A stretch of DNA of 64,000 nt, taken from Phycisphaerales bacterium (lineage in GTDB: Bacteria; Planctomycetota; Phycisphaerae; Phycisphaerales; UBA1924). Location of the stretch: assembly GCA_029260555.1 (NCBI GenBank), contig JAJDCZ010000052.1:95199-159198 (forward strand), read 5' to 3'. Below, piece by piece: positions 46,601-55,437 of the stretch (the first letter of the stretch is position 1; the number at the start of each line of letters is the position of its first letter). A program made the translations under genes and the position numbers. The notes beneath the pieces were generated by a model. The model did not search any database and was not told where the DNA came from. It saw only the letters and a list, made by a program, of their open reading frames with translations.

Positions 46601-47935
46601 CACAACACCCCTTCTCAGACAGCCCCGGCGGCTCATGCCAGTGCTGTCGTGGGGCTGCAATGGGGCGATGAAGGCAAGGGCAAGATCGTGGATCTGCTGG
46701 CTCAGGACCACGATGCGGTGGTCCGATACAACGGCGGCGCCAACGCGGGTCATTCCGTCGTCGTCAACAAAAAAAGATACGCTCTGCATCTTGTTCCCTC
46801 TGGCATTCTTTATCCCGGTAAACACGCCATCGTCGCCAACGGCGTGGTGATCGACCCGGCCAAGATCATCCAGGAAATTGACCAGCTTGAAGAAGCGGGT
46901 ATCGATACCTCCGGGTTAGTTCTATCGAGCCGGGCTCATGTTGTATTGCCATATCACAAACTCGAAGACCAGGCCCGTGAAACCTTGCTCGCAGGCAAGA
47001 CAACCGAGCAAGGCGATGCAAGCATTGGCACGACCAAGAGAGGCATCGGGCCTTGCTATGCTGAGAAGATTCAGCGAGCTGCTGCGGTACGCATGGGCGA
47101 CCTGCTCAGACCCGAAGTGCTTAAAGAGCGTGTAGCACGGGCTTGCACTTTGCATCGAACAGAGCTTGGAAGCGATCTGGATGACAAAGCGATTGTTGCG
47201 GATGCCCTGGCCCAGGGTGAGAAGTTGAGCGCTCGCATCCAGGACACGACTTATTTGCTGCACGATCTGGTTGCCAGCGGTAAAAAGTTGCTGTTCGAGG
47301 GTGCCAACGCCACCATGCTCGATGTGGATCATGGAACCTATCCATATGTCACCAGCTCAAGCACCACCGCGCTGGGCATTGGCCCAGGCACCGGAATTCC
47401 TACCAGGCATATCAGCCGAACTGTGGGTGTTATCAAGGCGTATTCAACCCGCGTCGGTCATGGCCCCATGCTCACAGAGCTTGACAATGAAATCGGTGAG
47501 CAGATCCGAACCATCGGCAACGAGTTTGGAACCACCACCGGCAGACCCCGGCGTGTAGGCTGGCTCGATCTGGTCGCTGTGAAGTATGCTGCCATGATCT
47601 CAGGCGTAAGCGAGCTTGCCTTGACGCTCCTGGATGTGCTGGCAGGATTTGACGAGCTGCTCGTGTGCACCGGCTATCGCTATCAAGGCAATGTAATCGA
47701 CAGGTTTTTGCCTGATGCCAGTGATTTGGCTGAAGCTGAGCCGATCTACGAAACGCTGCCTGGTTTTTCCCAAGATATTACTGCATGCCGTCAGATGAAC
47801 GAACTTCCTGCTGAGGCTTTGCGTTATATCGAGCGAGTTGAGTCATTTGTGGGTGTTCGCGTGGGACTGATTGGTGTTGGCCCGGGCCGAGAGCAGACCA
47901 TCCGCCGGGACGCTCAGGCTGGGAGCACTTTGTGA
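46562..47935 (+). CDS. purA: Adenylosuccinate synthetase
   Basis: Catalyses IMP + Asp + GTP to adenylosuccinate, the first committed step to AMP. The start is ATG 46562, with AAAGGA five bases upstream; the open frame from 46421 is not coding. The 457-residue product has a ~27-residue N-terminal extension before VVGLQWGDEGKGK, the GTP/IMP-binding loop. YNGGANAGHSV and GTTGRPRRVGWLDLV are other family blocks. The stop overlaps the uppS start. Confidence 0.95.
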   Translation: MSVQESCKDSVQCHNTPSQTAPAAHASAVVGLQWGDEGKGKIVDLLAQDHDAVVRYNGGANAGHSVVVNKKRYALHLVPSGILYPGKHAIVANGVVIDPAKIIQEIDQLEEAGIDTSGLVLSSRAHVVLPYHKLEDQARETLLAGKTTEQGDASIGTTKRGIGPCYAEKIQRAAAVRMGDLLRPEVLKERVARACTLHRTELGSDLDDKAIVADALAQGEKLSARIQDTTYLLHDLVASGKKLLFEGANATMLDVDHGTYPYVTSSSTTALGIGPGTGIPTRHISRTVGVIKAYSTRVGHGPMLTELDNEIGEQIRTIGNEFGTTTGRPRRVGWLDLVAVKYAAMISGVSELALTLLDVLAGFDELLVCTGYRYQGNVIDRFLPDASDLAEAEPIYETLPGFSQDITACRQMNELPAEALRYIERVESFVGVRVGLIGVGPGREQTIRRDAQAGSTL

Positions 47936-48762
47936 TGACACCTGCGGAGCTTGAAAGCTCACACGCTTCAGACAGCAAGCTCAAGACGGATGCGCAAGCA
48001 CTTCTTGCTGAGGTCGGTGCTGAGGGCATACCCAGGCATGTCGCCATCATCATGGATGGCAACGGCCGATGGGCTGCCCAGAGAGGCTTTGAACGATCAT
48101 TTGGGCATCGCAATGGTGCTGCATCAGTTCGACGGGCGATTCACGCGGTGAAGGATCTGGGGATCGAAGTGCTCACGCTTTATTCCTTCTCAACGGATAA
48201 CTGGAAGCGCCCCAACAAAGAAGTCGATGCCTTGATGCAACTTTGCGAAACCTATTGCCTGGGAGAGCGTGAAGCGCTGGTCCGCGAGAACATCCGCTTT
48301 CGAGTCATTGGTCGGCGCGAGGGGTTACCTGACAATGTGCTGGAAGCTCTTGATGGCTTGACCCTGACGACTCAGAACAATACCGGGCCAACGCTTTGCC
48401 TGGCGATCAACTATGGCTCGCGCCAGGAAATCGTCGATGCTGCACAAAAGCTGGCTTGCGCTGTGTCCAAGGGAGAGCTCAACCCTGAAGACATTGATGA
48501 ATCAGCACTGAGTTCTGAAATGTACACCGCTGATCTGCCGGACCCGGATCTTTTGATTCGCACTGCTGGGGAACTGCGTTTGAGTAACTTTCTGCTCTGG
48601 CAGCTCAGCTACTGCGAGTTGTATGCGACGGATGTGCTCTGGCCTGACTTCACGCATGAGCACCTGTTCCAGGCAATTCGTGCCTACGCCAACAGACAAC
48701 GCAGGTATGGCGGCCTCAGCGATCAATCATGCACATGCTCGCCTGACTCCAGCACAGACTGA
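47935..48762 (+). CDS. uppS: Isoprenyl transferase (undecaprenyl diphosphate synthase)
   Basis: Condenses isopentenyl diphosphate units onto farnesyl diphosphate to make the lipid carrier for cell wall and glycan synthesis. Cis-prenyltransferase motifs are IIMDGNGRWA (catalytic Asp), GHRNGA, YSFSTDNWKRP and the C-terminal DLLIRTAGELRLSNFL. About 275 residues from ATG 47935; a GTG at 47932 is also possible. The start overlaps the purA stop, so the two are likely co-expressed. Confidence 0.95.
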   Translation: MTPAELESSHASDSKLKTDAQALLAEVGAEGIPRHVAIIMDGNGRWAAQRGFERSFGHRNGAASVRRAIHAVKDLGIEVLTLYSFSTDNWKRPNKEVDALMQLCETYCLGEREALVRENIRFRVIGRREGLPDNVLEALDGLTLTTQNNTGPTLCLAINYGSRQEIVDAAQKLACAVSKGELNPEDIDESALSSEMYTADLPDPDLLIRTAGELRLSNFLLWQLSYCELYATDVLWPDFTHEHLFQAIRAYANRQRRYGGLSDQSCTCSPDSSTD

Positions 48763-48902
48763 CCAATGTTTGATCGCCTTGCCCATGCCAAGGCTCTTTC
48801 AAGTCGTCAGGGATCGTTTCCTGAGCTGATTTTTGCAACAGGTTGTCAGAATCTGCACAAAAAACACTGTTGTTAGATGACGAATGGTCGAAATCACTCA
48901 CA

Positions 48903-49601
48903 ATGGACAGCGACATGCAGCACCAACAACCTCGATTTGCAACAAGAGGCACCGCCTTGCCGATCAAGGCAGGCTTTGTGTTGATGCTGAGCATCATGGT
49001 GCTGGGGCTGACAACAGGTTGTGCGTTTAACCCATGGCAAGGGGGGTATCGCCCTGCACCAACGCAAATGAGCCAAGCGCATGAAATGCGCACACACACC
49101 GCGGTTCGACAGATCCCCTGGCCTCGACTGGAGCAGTTTCTCAATACTGAAGCTGATCTGCTGACCCAGAGCGATGTCGCGGTTGAAGACTGGACGCCTC
49201 AGCAGCAGGCTGAAGCGCGTGACCGGATGATGCGAGCACTCAAACTGGCAGAAAAGCCCGGCGAACTTGAGGTAATCGGCACATCAACATTTCAGACCGA
49301 TCGCAAGATCGACCCGAAAGATGGTCAGCTTGCAGAGTTTGCTCGCAAGATTGGTGCAGATTATGTGGTTTATTCAACCCGATACCTTGGCAAGCAGGAC
49401 ACGATCAGAATGGTGCCTACCTGGACACATACTTCTGGGCGGGTTTATCGGGAATCGCGTCGGAACCGATCATCCAGACGCAGGCACCGCGTTGAGTATT
49501 ACGACGAAACGACTCTGAGTTCAAACCCGGTGCGTGTTCGTGCAGATTTCTACGGCTTCGTCGCGTATTTCGTCAAACGACTTGACGAGTCTGAGCAATG
49601 A
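48903..49601 (+). CDS. Lipoprotein of unknown function
   Basis: Not recognised as any family. The start at ATG 48903 is favoured over TTG 48843. It gives 232 residues with a lipoprotein signal ending in LTTGC (Cys near residue 40). The mature part has a helical region (QQQAEARDRMMRALKLAEKP) and mixed alpha/beta segments such as FARKIGADYVVYSTRYLG. These recall lipoproteins that fold around a TolB-like or nucleotide-independent alpha/beta core, but the similarity is too weak to name. It stands alone, convergent with the CBS gene. Confidence 0.6.
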   Translation: MDSDMQHQQPRFATRGTALPIKAGFVLMLSIMVLGLTTGCAFNPWQGGYRPAPTQMSQAHEMRTHTAVRQIPWPRLEQFLNTEADLLTQSDVAVEDWTPQQQAEARDRMMRALKLAEKPGELEVIGTSTFQTDRKIDPKDGQLAEFARKIGADYVVYSTRYLGKQDTIRMVPTWTHTSGRVYRESRRNRSSRRRHRVEYYDETTLSSNPVRVRADFYGFVAYFVKRLDESEQ

Positions 49602-49614
49602 TCCACCAAAGGAA

Positions 49615-50085
49615 TTACCGGCTGGTGATGTAATCCTGCATGGCTTTTACCGTGATGCTCAGATCGACATTCGAAGCTGCGTTCAGATCACCGATAGAAA
49701 TCATGCCGACGAGGTTGCCCTTGTCGATTACGGGGACATGGCGTATGTGCCGATCCCGCATGACCTGCCTGAGTTCGGTGAGAGTGGTTGAAGGATCGCA
49801 GCTGACGACATCGTGAGTCATGGTATCGGCGACATGTGTGGTGCAGGGATTGCGTTCGGTAGTGACGACGCGGGTGAGGATATCGCGTTCGGTGATGATG
49901 CCAACCATCCCGCCATTGATGCCTGTGACGATGAGAGAACCCACATGCTGTTCGTTCATAAGCCGGGCAGCATCAAGGACACTGGTACGATCTGAAACAG
50001 TGTGGACATTTTCGATTCGGTCTGCGCCGTGGTCGCCTTCATTCCAATGCTTTTTGTTAGCCAGAAGCTGAGAGACGGTATGCAT
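49615..50085 (-). CDS. CBS-domain-pair protein
   Basis: 156 residues containing two CBS domains (about 23-78 and 88-145) of the type MNEQHVGSLIVTG...GIITERDI and MRDRHIRHVPVID...GMISIGD. CBS pairs bind adenine nucleotides and regulate partner proteins. There is no fused effector domain here, so it may act as a stand-alone sensor. Confidence 0.9.
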   Translation of the reverse strand: MHTVSQLLANKKHWNEGDHGADRIENVHTVSDRTSVLDAARLMNEQHVGSLIVTGINGGMVGIITERDILTRVVTTERNPCTTHVADTMTHDVVSCDPSTTLTELRQVMRDRHIRHVPVIDKGNLVGMISIGDLNAASNVDLSITVKAMQDYITSR

Positions 50086-50208
50086 GATCGATTCCTTTCG
50101 ATGCGATCAGCTTTTCCGTATTTTCACGCCTGCGATCTAACAAACTCCATGGAACAACAGCTGATCTCGATCTGACTCCTATTATGCATATTTTTGAGCG
50201 CAGCGAAA

Positions 50209-50287
50209 GCGGTTTAGCAATTTTTCCACCAGAGATGGAAAATCAGCGTTGATTTCGAGTATCTGGGCGGTTTAGATAGCGGTTTGA
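50209..50287 (+). repeat. Repeated GCGGTTT elements and a hairpin in the leader of 50288
   Basis: GCGGTTTAG occurs at 50209-50217 and 50267-50275, and GCGGTTTGA at 50279-50287, ending at the ATG of the glycosyltransferase gene. Between them, TTTTCCA (50222-50228) and TGGAAAA (50236-50242) form a perfect seven-base inverted repeat with a seven-base loop. These could be operator or regulator sites; no known binding consensus is claimed. Confidence 0.4.
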
Positions 50288-51772
50288 ATGTCTGATTTTA
50301 AGCAAATAGTGGGTGTGAGTCGATCACGGAGGCTGATTAAGCTCAGTACTTGGCTTGTACCGATGATTTTGCTGCTTTCGGTCGCGCCTGTTCACCTTGA
50401 ACAAGGGGGATTTCGCGGCGATACGGGGTGGTATTCAGCGATTGGTGTCCAAGCGTGGCGGACGGGTTCATTGTGGACGCTGATGTCTGAACCGGGGGTG
50501 CCTTATTTTAATAAACCGCCATTAGGGCTTTGGATTCATGGGTTGGTGCTGTGGATCTTTGGTGTGGGACTTTTGCAAGCGAGAATGCCGACGGTTCTGG
50601 TTGCTGCAGCGTGTGTGTTCGTTGTGACACGAATTGCGCGGACACTTTCAACTCGGAAAGTTGCGCTGGCATCGGGGTGTTCGCTGGCACTAAGTTACGA
50701 GTTTTTTCGGCGATCGCGCGAAATCTCGCTGGACATGTGGCTGCTGCTTTGGTTTATGCTCGCGCTTTGGTGTGCAGCTTGTGCATTCAAGCGAAATCGA
50801 CCCAGGCTATTGGTAGTGATGGGAGTTCCCATCGGGCTGGCATTGATGACCAAGCCGTTGGTTGGGCTGGTGGGATTGGTGATGATTGGTCTGTGGCTTG
50901 TGTGGTGTGGCCGAAGGCAGTGGCTTGGGTATGTTGCAGCTGCGGGTGCTGTGGGGTTGATGGTTGCAGCACCCTGGCATATCTGGATGGTGCTTCAATG
51001 GGGCGATGTGTTTGTGGGTCAATATTTCGGCGCTGAGACGGTGCAGCGATCCTTGGGGCAAAGGCACGATTCGGGTGGCGAGGTGCCGATCTGGTTTTAT
51101 GTTCAGAAACTTGTGACGACGGGGTGGCCCTGGATTTTGTTTGCTTGCCTTTGGCTCATCAGCATTATGCGAGGCGTGGTTTCAGATCGACACAAGGCAC
51201 TGAGCCGGCTTGCGATCGTGTGGGCTGTTGGCTGGCTCATATTGCTGACTGTTTTTCCCGATCGGCGTGATCGATACAGTCTGGTGTATCAGCCTGGGGT
51301 TGCGATGCTGGCGGGGCTCTGGCTTGGAAGCCTGCCTTGGGGGTGGATTCGCATTCTCAATCGCCCGCGGTTGATGAGACTCTCAGCACTTGTTGCAGGC
51401 GCAGCTCTGGTTGCATGGCTGCTTCCCATTCGCGTACAGCAGCCTGCCAATGAACACTGGATTGCACTTAAAGCATGGCTGAGTGAACGAGACAATGTCA
51501 CGCTCTATCAAGGCGGATTCAATGGCCCACACGGAGCGCGAGTGTATCTGCTCACAGGTCAATGGCCCGTGACCACACGCGATGCAACAGGGCGCGATGT
51601 CAACAGACCTGAACCGGGAGCGTATTTGATTTATCACAGACGAGACGGGCTTGTACCTGGCGAAGGCGAAGATGTGATATGGGAAAATGGTGACCTGCTG
51701 ATCACACAACTTGCAAGTACGAGCTGGCAACCAGTGCCTGTTGATGATCCAGGCGAGCGGGAAGGGGAGTGA
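50288..51772 (+). CDS. GT39/ArnT-like membrane glycosyltransferase
   Basis: 494 residues with about ten hydrophobic segments. The N-terminal extracytoplasmic loop has GDTGWYSAIGVQAWRTGS and NKPPLGLWIH, matching the catalytic loop region of the PMT/ArnT (GT-C) family, which transfers sugars from polyprenyl-phosphate donors to lipids or proteins. RRSREISLDMWLLLWF fits the next conserved block. The acceptor is unknown. The leader shows GCGGTTT repeats that end at the ATG. Confidence 0.85.
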   Translation: MSDFKQIVGVSRSRRLIKLSTWLVPMILLLSVAPVHLEQGGFRGDTGWYSAIGVQAWRTGSLWTLMSEPGVPYFNKPPLGLWIHGLVLWIFGVGLLQARMPTVLVAAACVFVVTRIARTLSTRKVALASGCSLALSYEFFRRSREISLDMWLLLWFMLALWCAACAFKRNRPRLLVVMGVPIGLALMTKPLVGLVGLVMIGLWLVWCGRRQWLGYVAAAGAVGLMVAAPWHIWMVLQWGDVFVGQYFGAETVQRSLGQRHDSGGEVPIWFYVQKLVTTGWPWILFACLWLISIMRGVVSDRHKALSRLAIVWAVGWLILLTVFPDRRDRYSLVYQPGVAMLAGLWLGSLPWGWIRILNRPRLMRLSALVAGAALVAWLLPIRVQQPANEHWIALKAWLSERDNVTLYQGGFNGPHGARVYLLTGQWPVTTRDATGRDVNRPEPGAYLIYHRRDGLVPGEGEDVIWENGDLLITQLASTSWQPVPVDDPGEREGE

Positions 51773-51846
51773 GCTTTGGGATTTTGCGGCAAAGCACGCA
51801 CGACTCGAAGACTCGCTGGGCGTGGCACACTGCTTAGTAGTTTGGG

Positions 51847-52788
51847 TTACTTGGCAGGATGCAGGGCTTGGGGAATGAAGCTGGTAAGGTCCATTGCCAG
51901 GAGGCCTGCGGGTGACTGGTTTTGTTTGATCCATAGTTCACTTGCTGCGCCATGGGTGTAGACAGCCATGCATGTCAGATCAAACAGATCTGGTGATGGC
52001 GGGGTTGAAGGGCTTGGTGTGAGTGATGATTTTGCGTATTGGGCGATGAGGCTTGCGATGATGCCAGTGAGCACATCGCCGGTGCCTGCGGTTGCAAGGG
52101 CGCTTGAGCCTGTGGTGTTGGTCCATTGGCGATGACCATCGGTGACGATGGTGTTTGCACCTTTGAGGACCACGATGCAGCCGAGCCTTTGGGCGAGTGA
52201 AAGGGCTGCTTTTGGCCGCCGGGCGGGATCGACAGCATCCTGTGAGATGCCAAGTGATGCAGCAAGCCTTGCATATTCGCCGGGGTGAGGCGTGAGAATC
52301 ATGGGTGCACTGGTTTGCTGCCAGAACTGAGGCGACTGGGCCAGAGCATTGATGGCATCGGCATCGACAACGACGGGAATATCAGCATGACTGAGTACGC
52401 GGAGTGTAATGGTCGCGATGGCAGGGCTTGCGCCCAGACCTGGACCCAGGGCGATGCACTGGCTGGTGTTGAGCGCGTGGTCTATGAGCGGGGCTGATTC
52501 GTGAGGGATGATCGCAAGATTTTCGTCAACAGCCAGGGCCGAACCTGTACACGATGGTGCGATGGTGAGAGCAGCATCAAGAACGGGCTCGGGCATGAGC
52601 AGGCGGACCAGGCCGGTGCCGGCGCGGTGGGCTGCGATGCCTGAAAGAGCAGGGGCACCGATCATGCGGGTTTGGGGTTGGGCGCAGCCTCCGATGATGG
52701 AGACGGTGCCAAAGGTTCCCTTGTGGCCCTGCGGGTCGCGATCAGGAAGCTGCAAAGGTGCTTGTTCAGAGCGTTGGCTGATCGTCAT
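51847..52788 (-). CDS. nnrD: ADP-dependent NAD(P)H-hydrate dehydratase
   Basis: Repairs damaged (hydrated) NAD(P)H using ADP. The start is at one of two adjacent ATGs, 52788 or 52791. The longer frame to 53160 runs through the FHA gene out of frame and is not used. The ~314-residue product has GHKGTFGTVSIIGG near the start and the phosphate-binding TAGTGDVLTGIIASL motif of the ribokinase-like carbohydrate-kinase fold. The usual partner epimerase domain (NnrE) is not fused here. The start overlaps the FHA gene end by about 23 bases. Confidence 0.9.
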   Translation of the reverse strand: MTISQRSEQAPLQLPDRDPQGHKGTFGTVSIIGGCAQPQTRMIGAPALSGIAAHRAGTGLVRLLMPEPVLDAALTIAPSCTGSALAVDENLAIIPHESAPLIDHALNTSQCIALGPGLGASPAIATITLRVLSHADIPVVVDADAINALAQSPQFWQQTSAPMILTPHPGEYARLAASLGISQDAVDPARRPKAALSLAQRLGCIVVLKGANTIVTDGHRQWTNTTGSSALATAGTGDVLTGIIASLIAQYAKSSLTPSPSTPPSPDLFDLTCMAVYTHGAASELWIKQNQSPAGLLAMDLTSFIPQALHPAK

Positions 52789-53314
52789 CATCCTTGAGGA
52801 GGTCATCAAAGTTGAAATCGGCGAAGCTCGAGCCATCGTTATCAGCATCATCAAAGATGCCCTCGAGCAAATCGCCCGAATCATCCAGATCATCACTCGT
52901 AGAGCTTGCCTGGGAAGCAGTAGCAGCCTGCTTCTGGACGGGAGGCTGCTTTGCTGTCTGGGGTTGATCATTCTTTGCAGCAGCTCGATTGGCCAGATCG
53001 GCAGCGTCTTGATCGTCGGGGAGGCCATCAACGCGGACGACGAAGGAGGCGGGTCCGACACAAAGGACATCGCCCGCCATGAGTTCGCCTTGTTCGACTT
53101 TTTTGCCGTTGACGAGTGTGCCGTTGCTTGAGCCCAGATCCCGCACGATGGCGATATCATCGACGATAGAGATTTCGCAATGTTCGCGGGAGACGCTAGG
53201 CACGGGGATGCGCAGATCGCACTGCTTTTGCCTGCCTATGACCTGGCGATCAGATCCGACTTTGAAGACTCTGGTTGAGCCATCATTTTGTACGAGTACG
53301 AGTTCCAGTTCCAC
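52766..53314 (-). CDS. FHA-domain protein with acidic C-terminal tail
   Basis: The GTG at 53314 is preferred because AAGGA lies about eight bases before it; the ATG at 53347 adds 11 residues. The FHA domain (about residues 15-95) shows VIGRQKQCDLRI, VSREHCEI and LGSSNGTLVNG, the phosphothreonine-binding loops. After a Gln/Ala/Pro-rich linker the C-terminus is strongly acidic (DDLDDSGDLLEGIFDDADN onward). No kinase gene is nearby. The gene is likely co-transcribed with nnrD. Confidence 0.85.
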   Translation of the reverse strand: MELELVLVQNDGSTRVFKVGSDRQVIGRQKQCDLRIPVPSVSREHCEISIVDDIAIVRDLGSSNGTLVNGKKVEQGELMAGDVLCVGPASFVVRVDGLPDDQDAADLANRAAAKNDQPQTAKQPPVQKQAATASQASSTSDDLDDSGDLLEGIFDDADNDGSSFADFNFDDLLKDDDDQPTL

Positions 53315-53412
53315 GCGTTGGATCCTTCTGGCACAAGCCAAAACCATGCCAGACGCACCACACTCAGATCTGCGCGCCTAGAACCCGGTAAGACATCACC
53401 GGATGAAGCGAC

Positions 53413-54678
53413 ATGGCTCCACAATATAACCATATCGTCTTACCTACGCTGGGGCAATGCCCTTCAGCATCTGCAAGGCAGGTCTTTTTAGCGCTGAAAC
53501 CCCAAACCAGCCCGGCCAGGGCGCTGTATATCCACATTCCCTTCTGTTCACACAAGTGCGATTACTGCGATTTCTACAGCCTCGTGGATACCCGCGATCG
53601 CCAAAATGTCTTTACTGACAGACTAATTCGTGAGCTTCGTGCCCTTGGCTCGTTCGCTCCTGAGCCTTTAAACTCAATCTTTATCGGCGGCGGCACACCC
53701 AGCCTGCTGGATGCTTCTCTCTGGGAACGATTGCTGGGCGAGTTGAATGATTCCTTCGATCTGAGCAGAATCCAGACTGGTCAAGGCGAGTTCACCGTTG
53801 AATGCAATCCCGAAAGCACCACGCCTGAGTTTTTGGGCATCCTGAAAGCTGGCAGCGTGGATCGCGTGAGCTTTGGTGCTCAGAGCTTTGAGCCTGAGCA
53901 TCTGAAAACGCTACAGCGGCTGCACGATCCTGACCGCGTGGAACTTGTGATCATCATGGCGCAAGATGCAGGCATCGTACGGCAATCGCTGGATCTGATT
54001 TATGCCATCCCGGGGCAGACGCTGAGACAATGGCAACGGGATCTTCAACGAGCCGTGGCGATCGGCGTTGAACATATCTCGTGTTACAACCTGACCTATG
54101 AGCCAGCCACAGCGATGACCGCGAGGCTCAATCAAGGCGAGTTTACGCCTGCAGATGAAGACCTTGAGATTCAGTCATTTGAGCTGGCAGGCAAGGTGCT
54201 GGGCGAAGCGGGCCTGATGAGGTACGAAATCAGCAACTTTGCGCAGAAAGGGTGCGAATCACTGCACAATCTTGCATATTGGCGGAGCGAATCATGGCTG
54301 GCAGCGGGGCCTGCTGCTGCAGCGCATGTAGGCGGCCATCGATACCGCAATACGCCTCATCTGGGACAGTATCTTGATTTTGATGACCAGGGCTTTGCCC
54401 CGATCATGGATCATGAACAACCTGATACCAGAAGGGCGCTGGCTGAACGACTCATGATGGGGCTTCGGCTGGTGGAAGGCGTTGATTCTGATCCGATTTA
54501 TCGAGCAGGCGAGCAGATCAATGAGCATCTTTGTGATCAACTGCGCGAGTGTGTGCTAAAACAGATAGAAGCGGGATTGATGGCGATGCAAGACGGGCGC
54601 TGGCAGTTGACTGATGCTGGACTCTTGCTGACGGATGGGATTGTGGCGGAGCTGATGGATGTGGTTTATCAAGCCTGA
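53413..54678 (+). CDS. hemW: HemW-like radical SAM protein
   Basis: 421 residues. The radical SAM [4Fe-4S] motif CxxxCxxC is at C45, C49 and C52, followed by F54 as in the HemN/HemW family. Further blocks are IGGGTPSLL, VECNPEST, SFGAQSF and NLTYEPATAMT. HemW is thought to be a heme chaperone rather than the true coproporphyrinogen oxidase. The absence of the extra HemN-specific N-terminal features favours HemW, but the distinction is not certain from sequence alone. Confidence 0.85.
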   Translation: MAPQYNHIVLPTLGQCPSASARQVFLALKPQTSPARALYIHIPFCSHKCDYCDFYSLVDTRDRQNVFTDRLIRELRALGSFAPEPLNSIFIGGGTPSLLDASLWERLLGELNDSFDLSRIQTGQGEFTVECNPESTTPEFLGILKAGSVDRVSFGAQSFEPEHLKTLQRLHDPDRVELVIIMAQDAGIVRQSLDLIYAIPGQTLRQWQRDLQRAVAIGVEHISCYNLTYEPATAMTARLNQGEFTPADEDLEIQSFELAGKVLGEAGLMRYEISNFAQKGCESLHNLAYWRSESWLAAGPAAAAHVGGHRYRNTPHLGQYLDFDDQGFAPIMDHEQPDTRRALAERLMMGLRLVEGVDSDPIYRAGEQINEHLCDQLRECVLKQIEAGLMAMQDGRWQLTDAGLLLTDGIVAELMDVVYQA

Positions 54679-54697
54679 ATCGTGCTGACAGATTCAG

Positions 54698-55351
54698 TCA
54701 GTGTGCTGCTTGCAGCTCCTGGATCAGTTGGGCCATGTTCTGGGCTGCCTGGGCACGATGGCTGATGGCGTTTTTCTCAGCAGGGGTCAGTTCGGCGCTG
54801 GTTCTGGTGTAATCTGGTGCGACGAAAAAGAGCGGGTCGTAACCAAAGCCCTGATTACCTTTGGGGACTTGGCTGGGGGTGCCGATTCTGCCCAGGAATG
54901 AGCCTTGGGATTGGGAGAGGATCAAGCCATTGGGAGCTGCCAGAACCATGGTGCAGACAAACCTGGCTGTGCGATTCTCCAGCGGAACATCGAGTAGATC
55001 CGCCATGAGTTTTTTATTGTTTTGAATGTCGCGCTGGTCGCGGGTCATGCCGACTTCCTGGCCTTGGGTGCAGTAATGGCTTGAAATAACGCCGGGGCTG
55101 CCATCCAGAGCGTCCACACAGAGCCCGGAATCGTCCGCAAGGCAGTTTTTCCCCGTCTGCTGGGCATATGACCGAGCCTTGATGGTGGCATTGAGTAAAA
55201 ACGAGTCGCCGATTTCGTCAGGCTCGGTAAAGGGGCCGGGCAGTTCACTCAGGCTGATCAATCGCACGCCCAGAGGCGTGAGAATGGCACTCATCTCACG
55301 AACTTTATGCTCGTTGGCGGTGGCTATGACGATCGGGCTGAGCTCTGACAT
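54698..55351 (-). CDS. rdgB: XTP/dITP diphosphatase, RdgB/HAM1 type
   Basis: Cleaves non-canonical purine nucleotides (ITP, dITP, XTP) to monophosphates, keeping them out of DNA. The start at ATG 55351 (MSELSPIVIAT) follows AGGA by six bases. The 217-residue product has IATANEHKVREM, NCLADDSGLCVDAL (metal-binding acidic residues), GFGYDPLFF and SHRAQA motifs of the family. Confidence 0.93.
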   Translation of the reverse strand: MSELSPIVIATANEHKVREMSAILTPLGVRLISLSELPGPFTEPDEIGDSFLLNATIKARSYAQQTGKNCLADDSGLCVDALDGSPGVISSHYCTQGQEVGMTRDQRDIQNNKKLMADLLDVPLENRTARFVCTMVLAAPNGLILSQSQGSFLGRIGTPSQVPKGNQGFGYDPLFFVAPDYTRTSAELTPAEKNAISHRAQAAQNMAQLIQELQAAH

Positions 55352-55437
55352 GGCTGGTCCTGTAGCGTCGCGGGTCTGATCTTCTGAATGATCCCTTGTT
55401 CGGGGACCGCTCTGGATTGACAAGCCTAGACTCGATT

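Noticed and set aside
52791..53160. N-terminal extension of nnrD
   Set aside because: Lies out of frame over the FHA gene, whose coding is clear; the residues are Met/Ser-rich shadow sequence.
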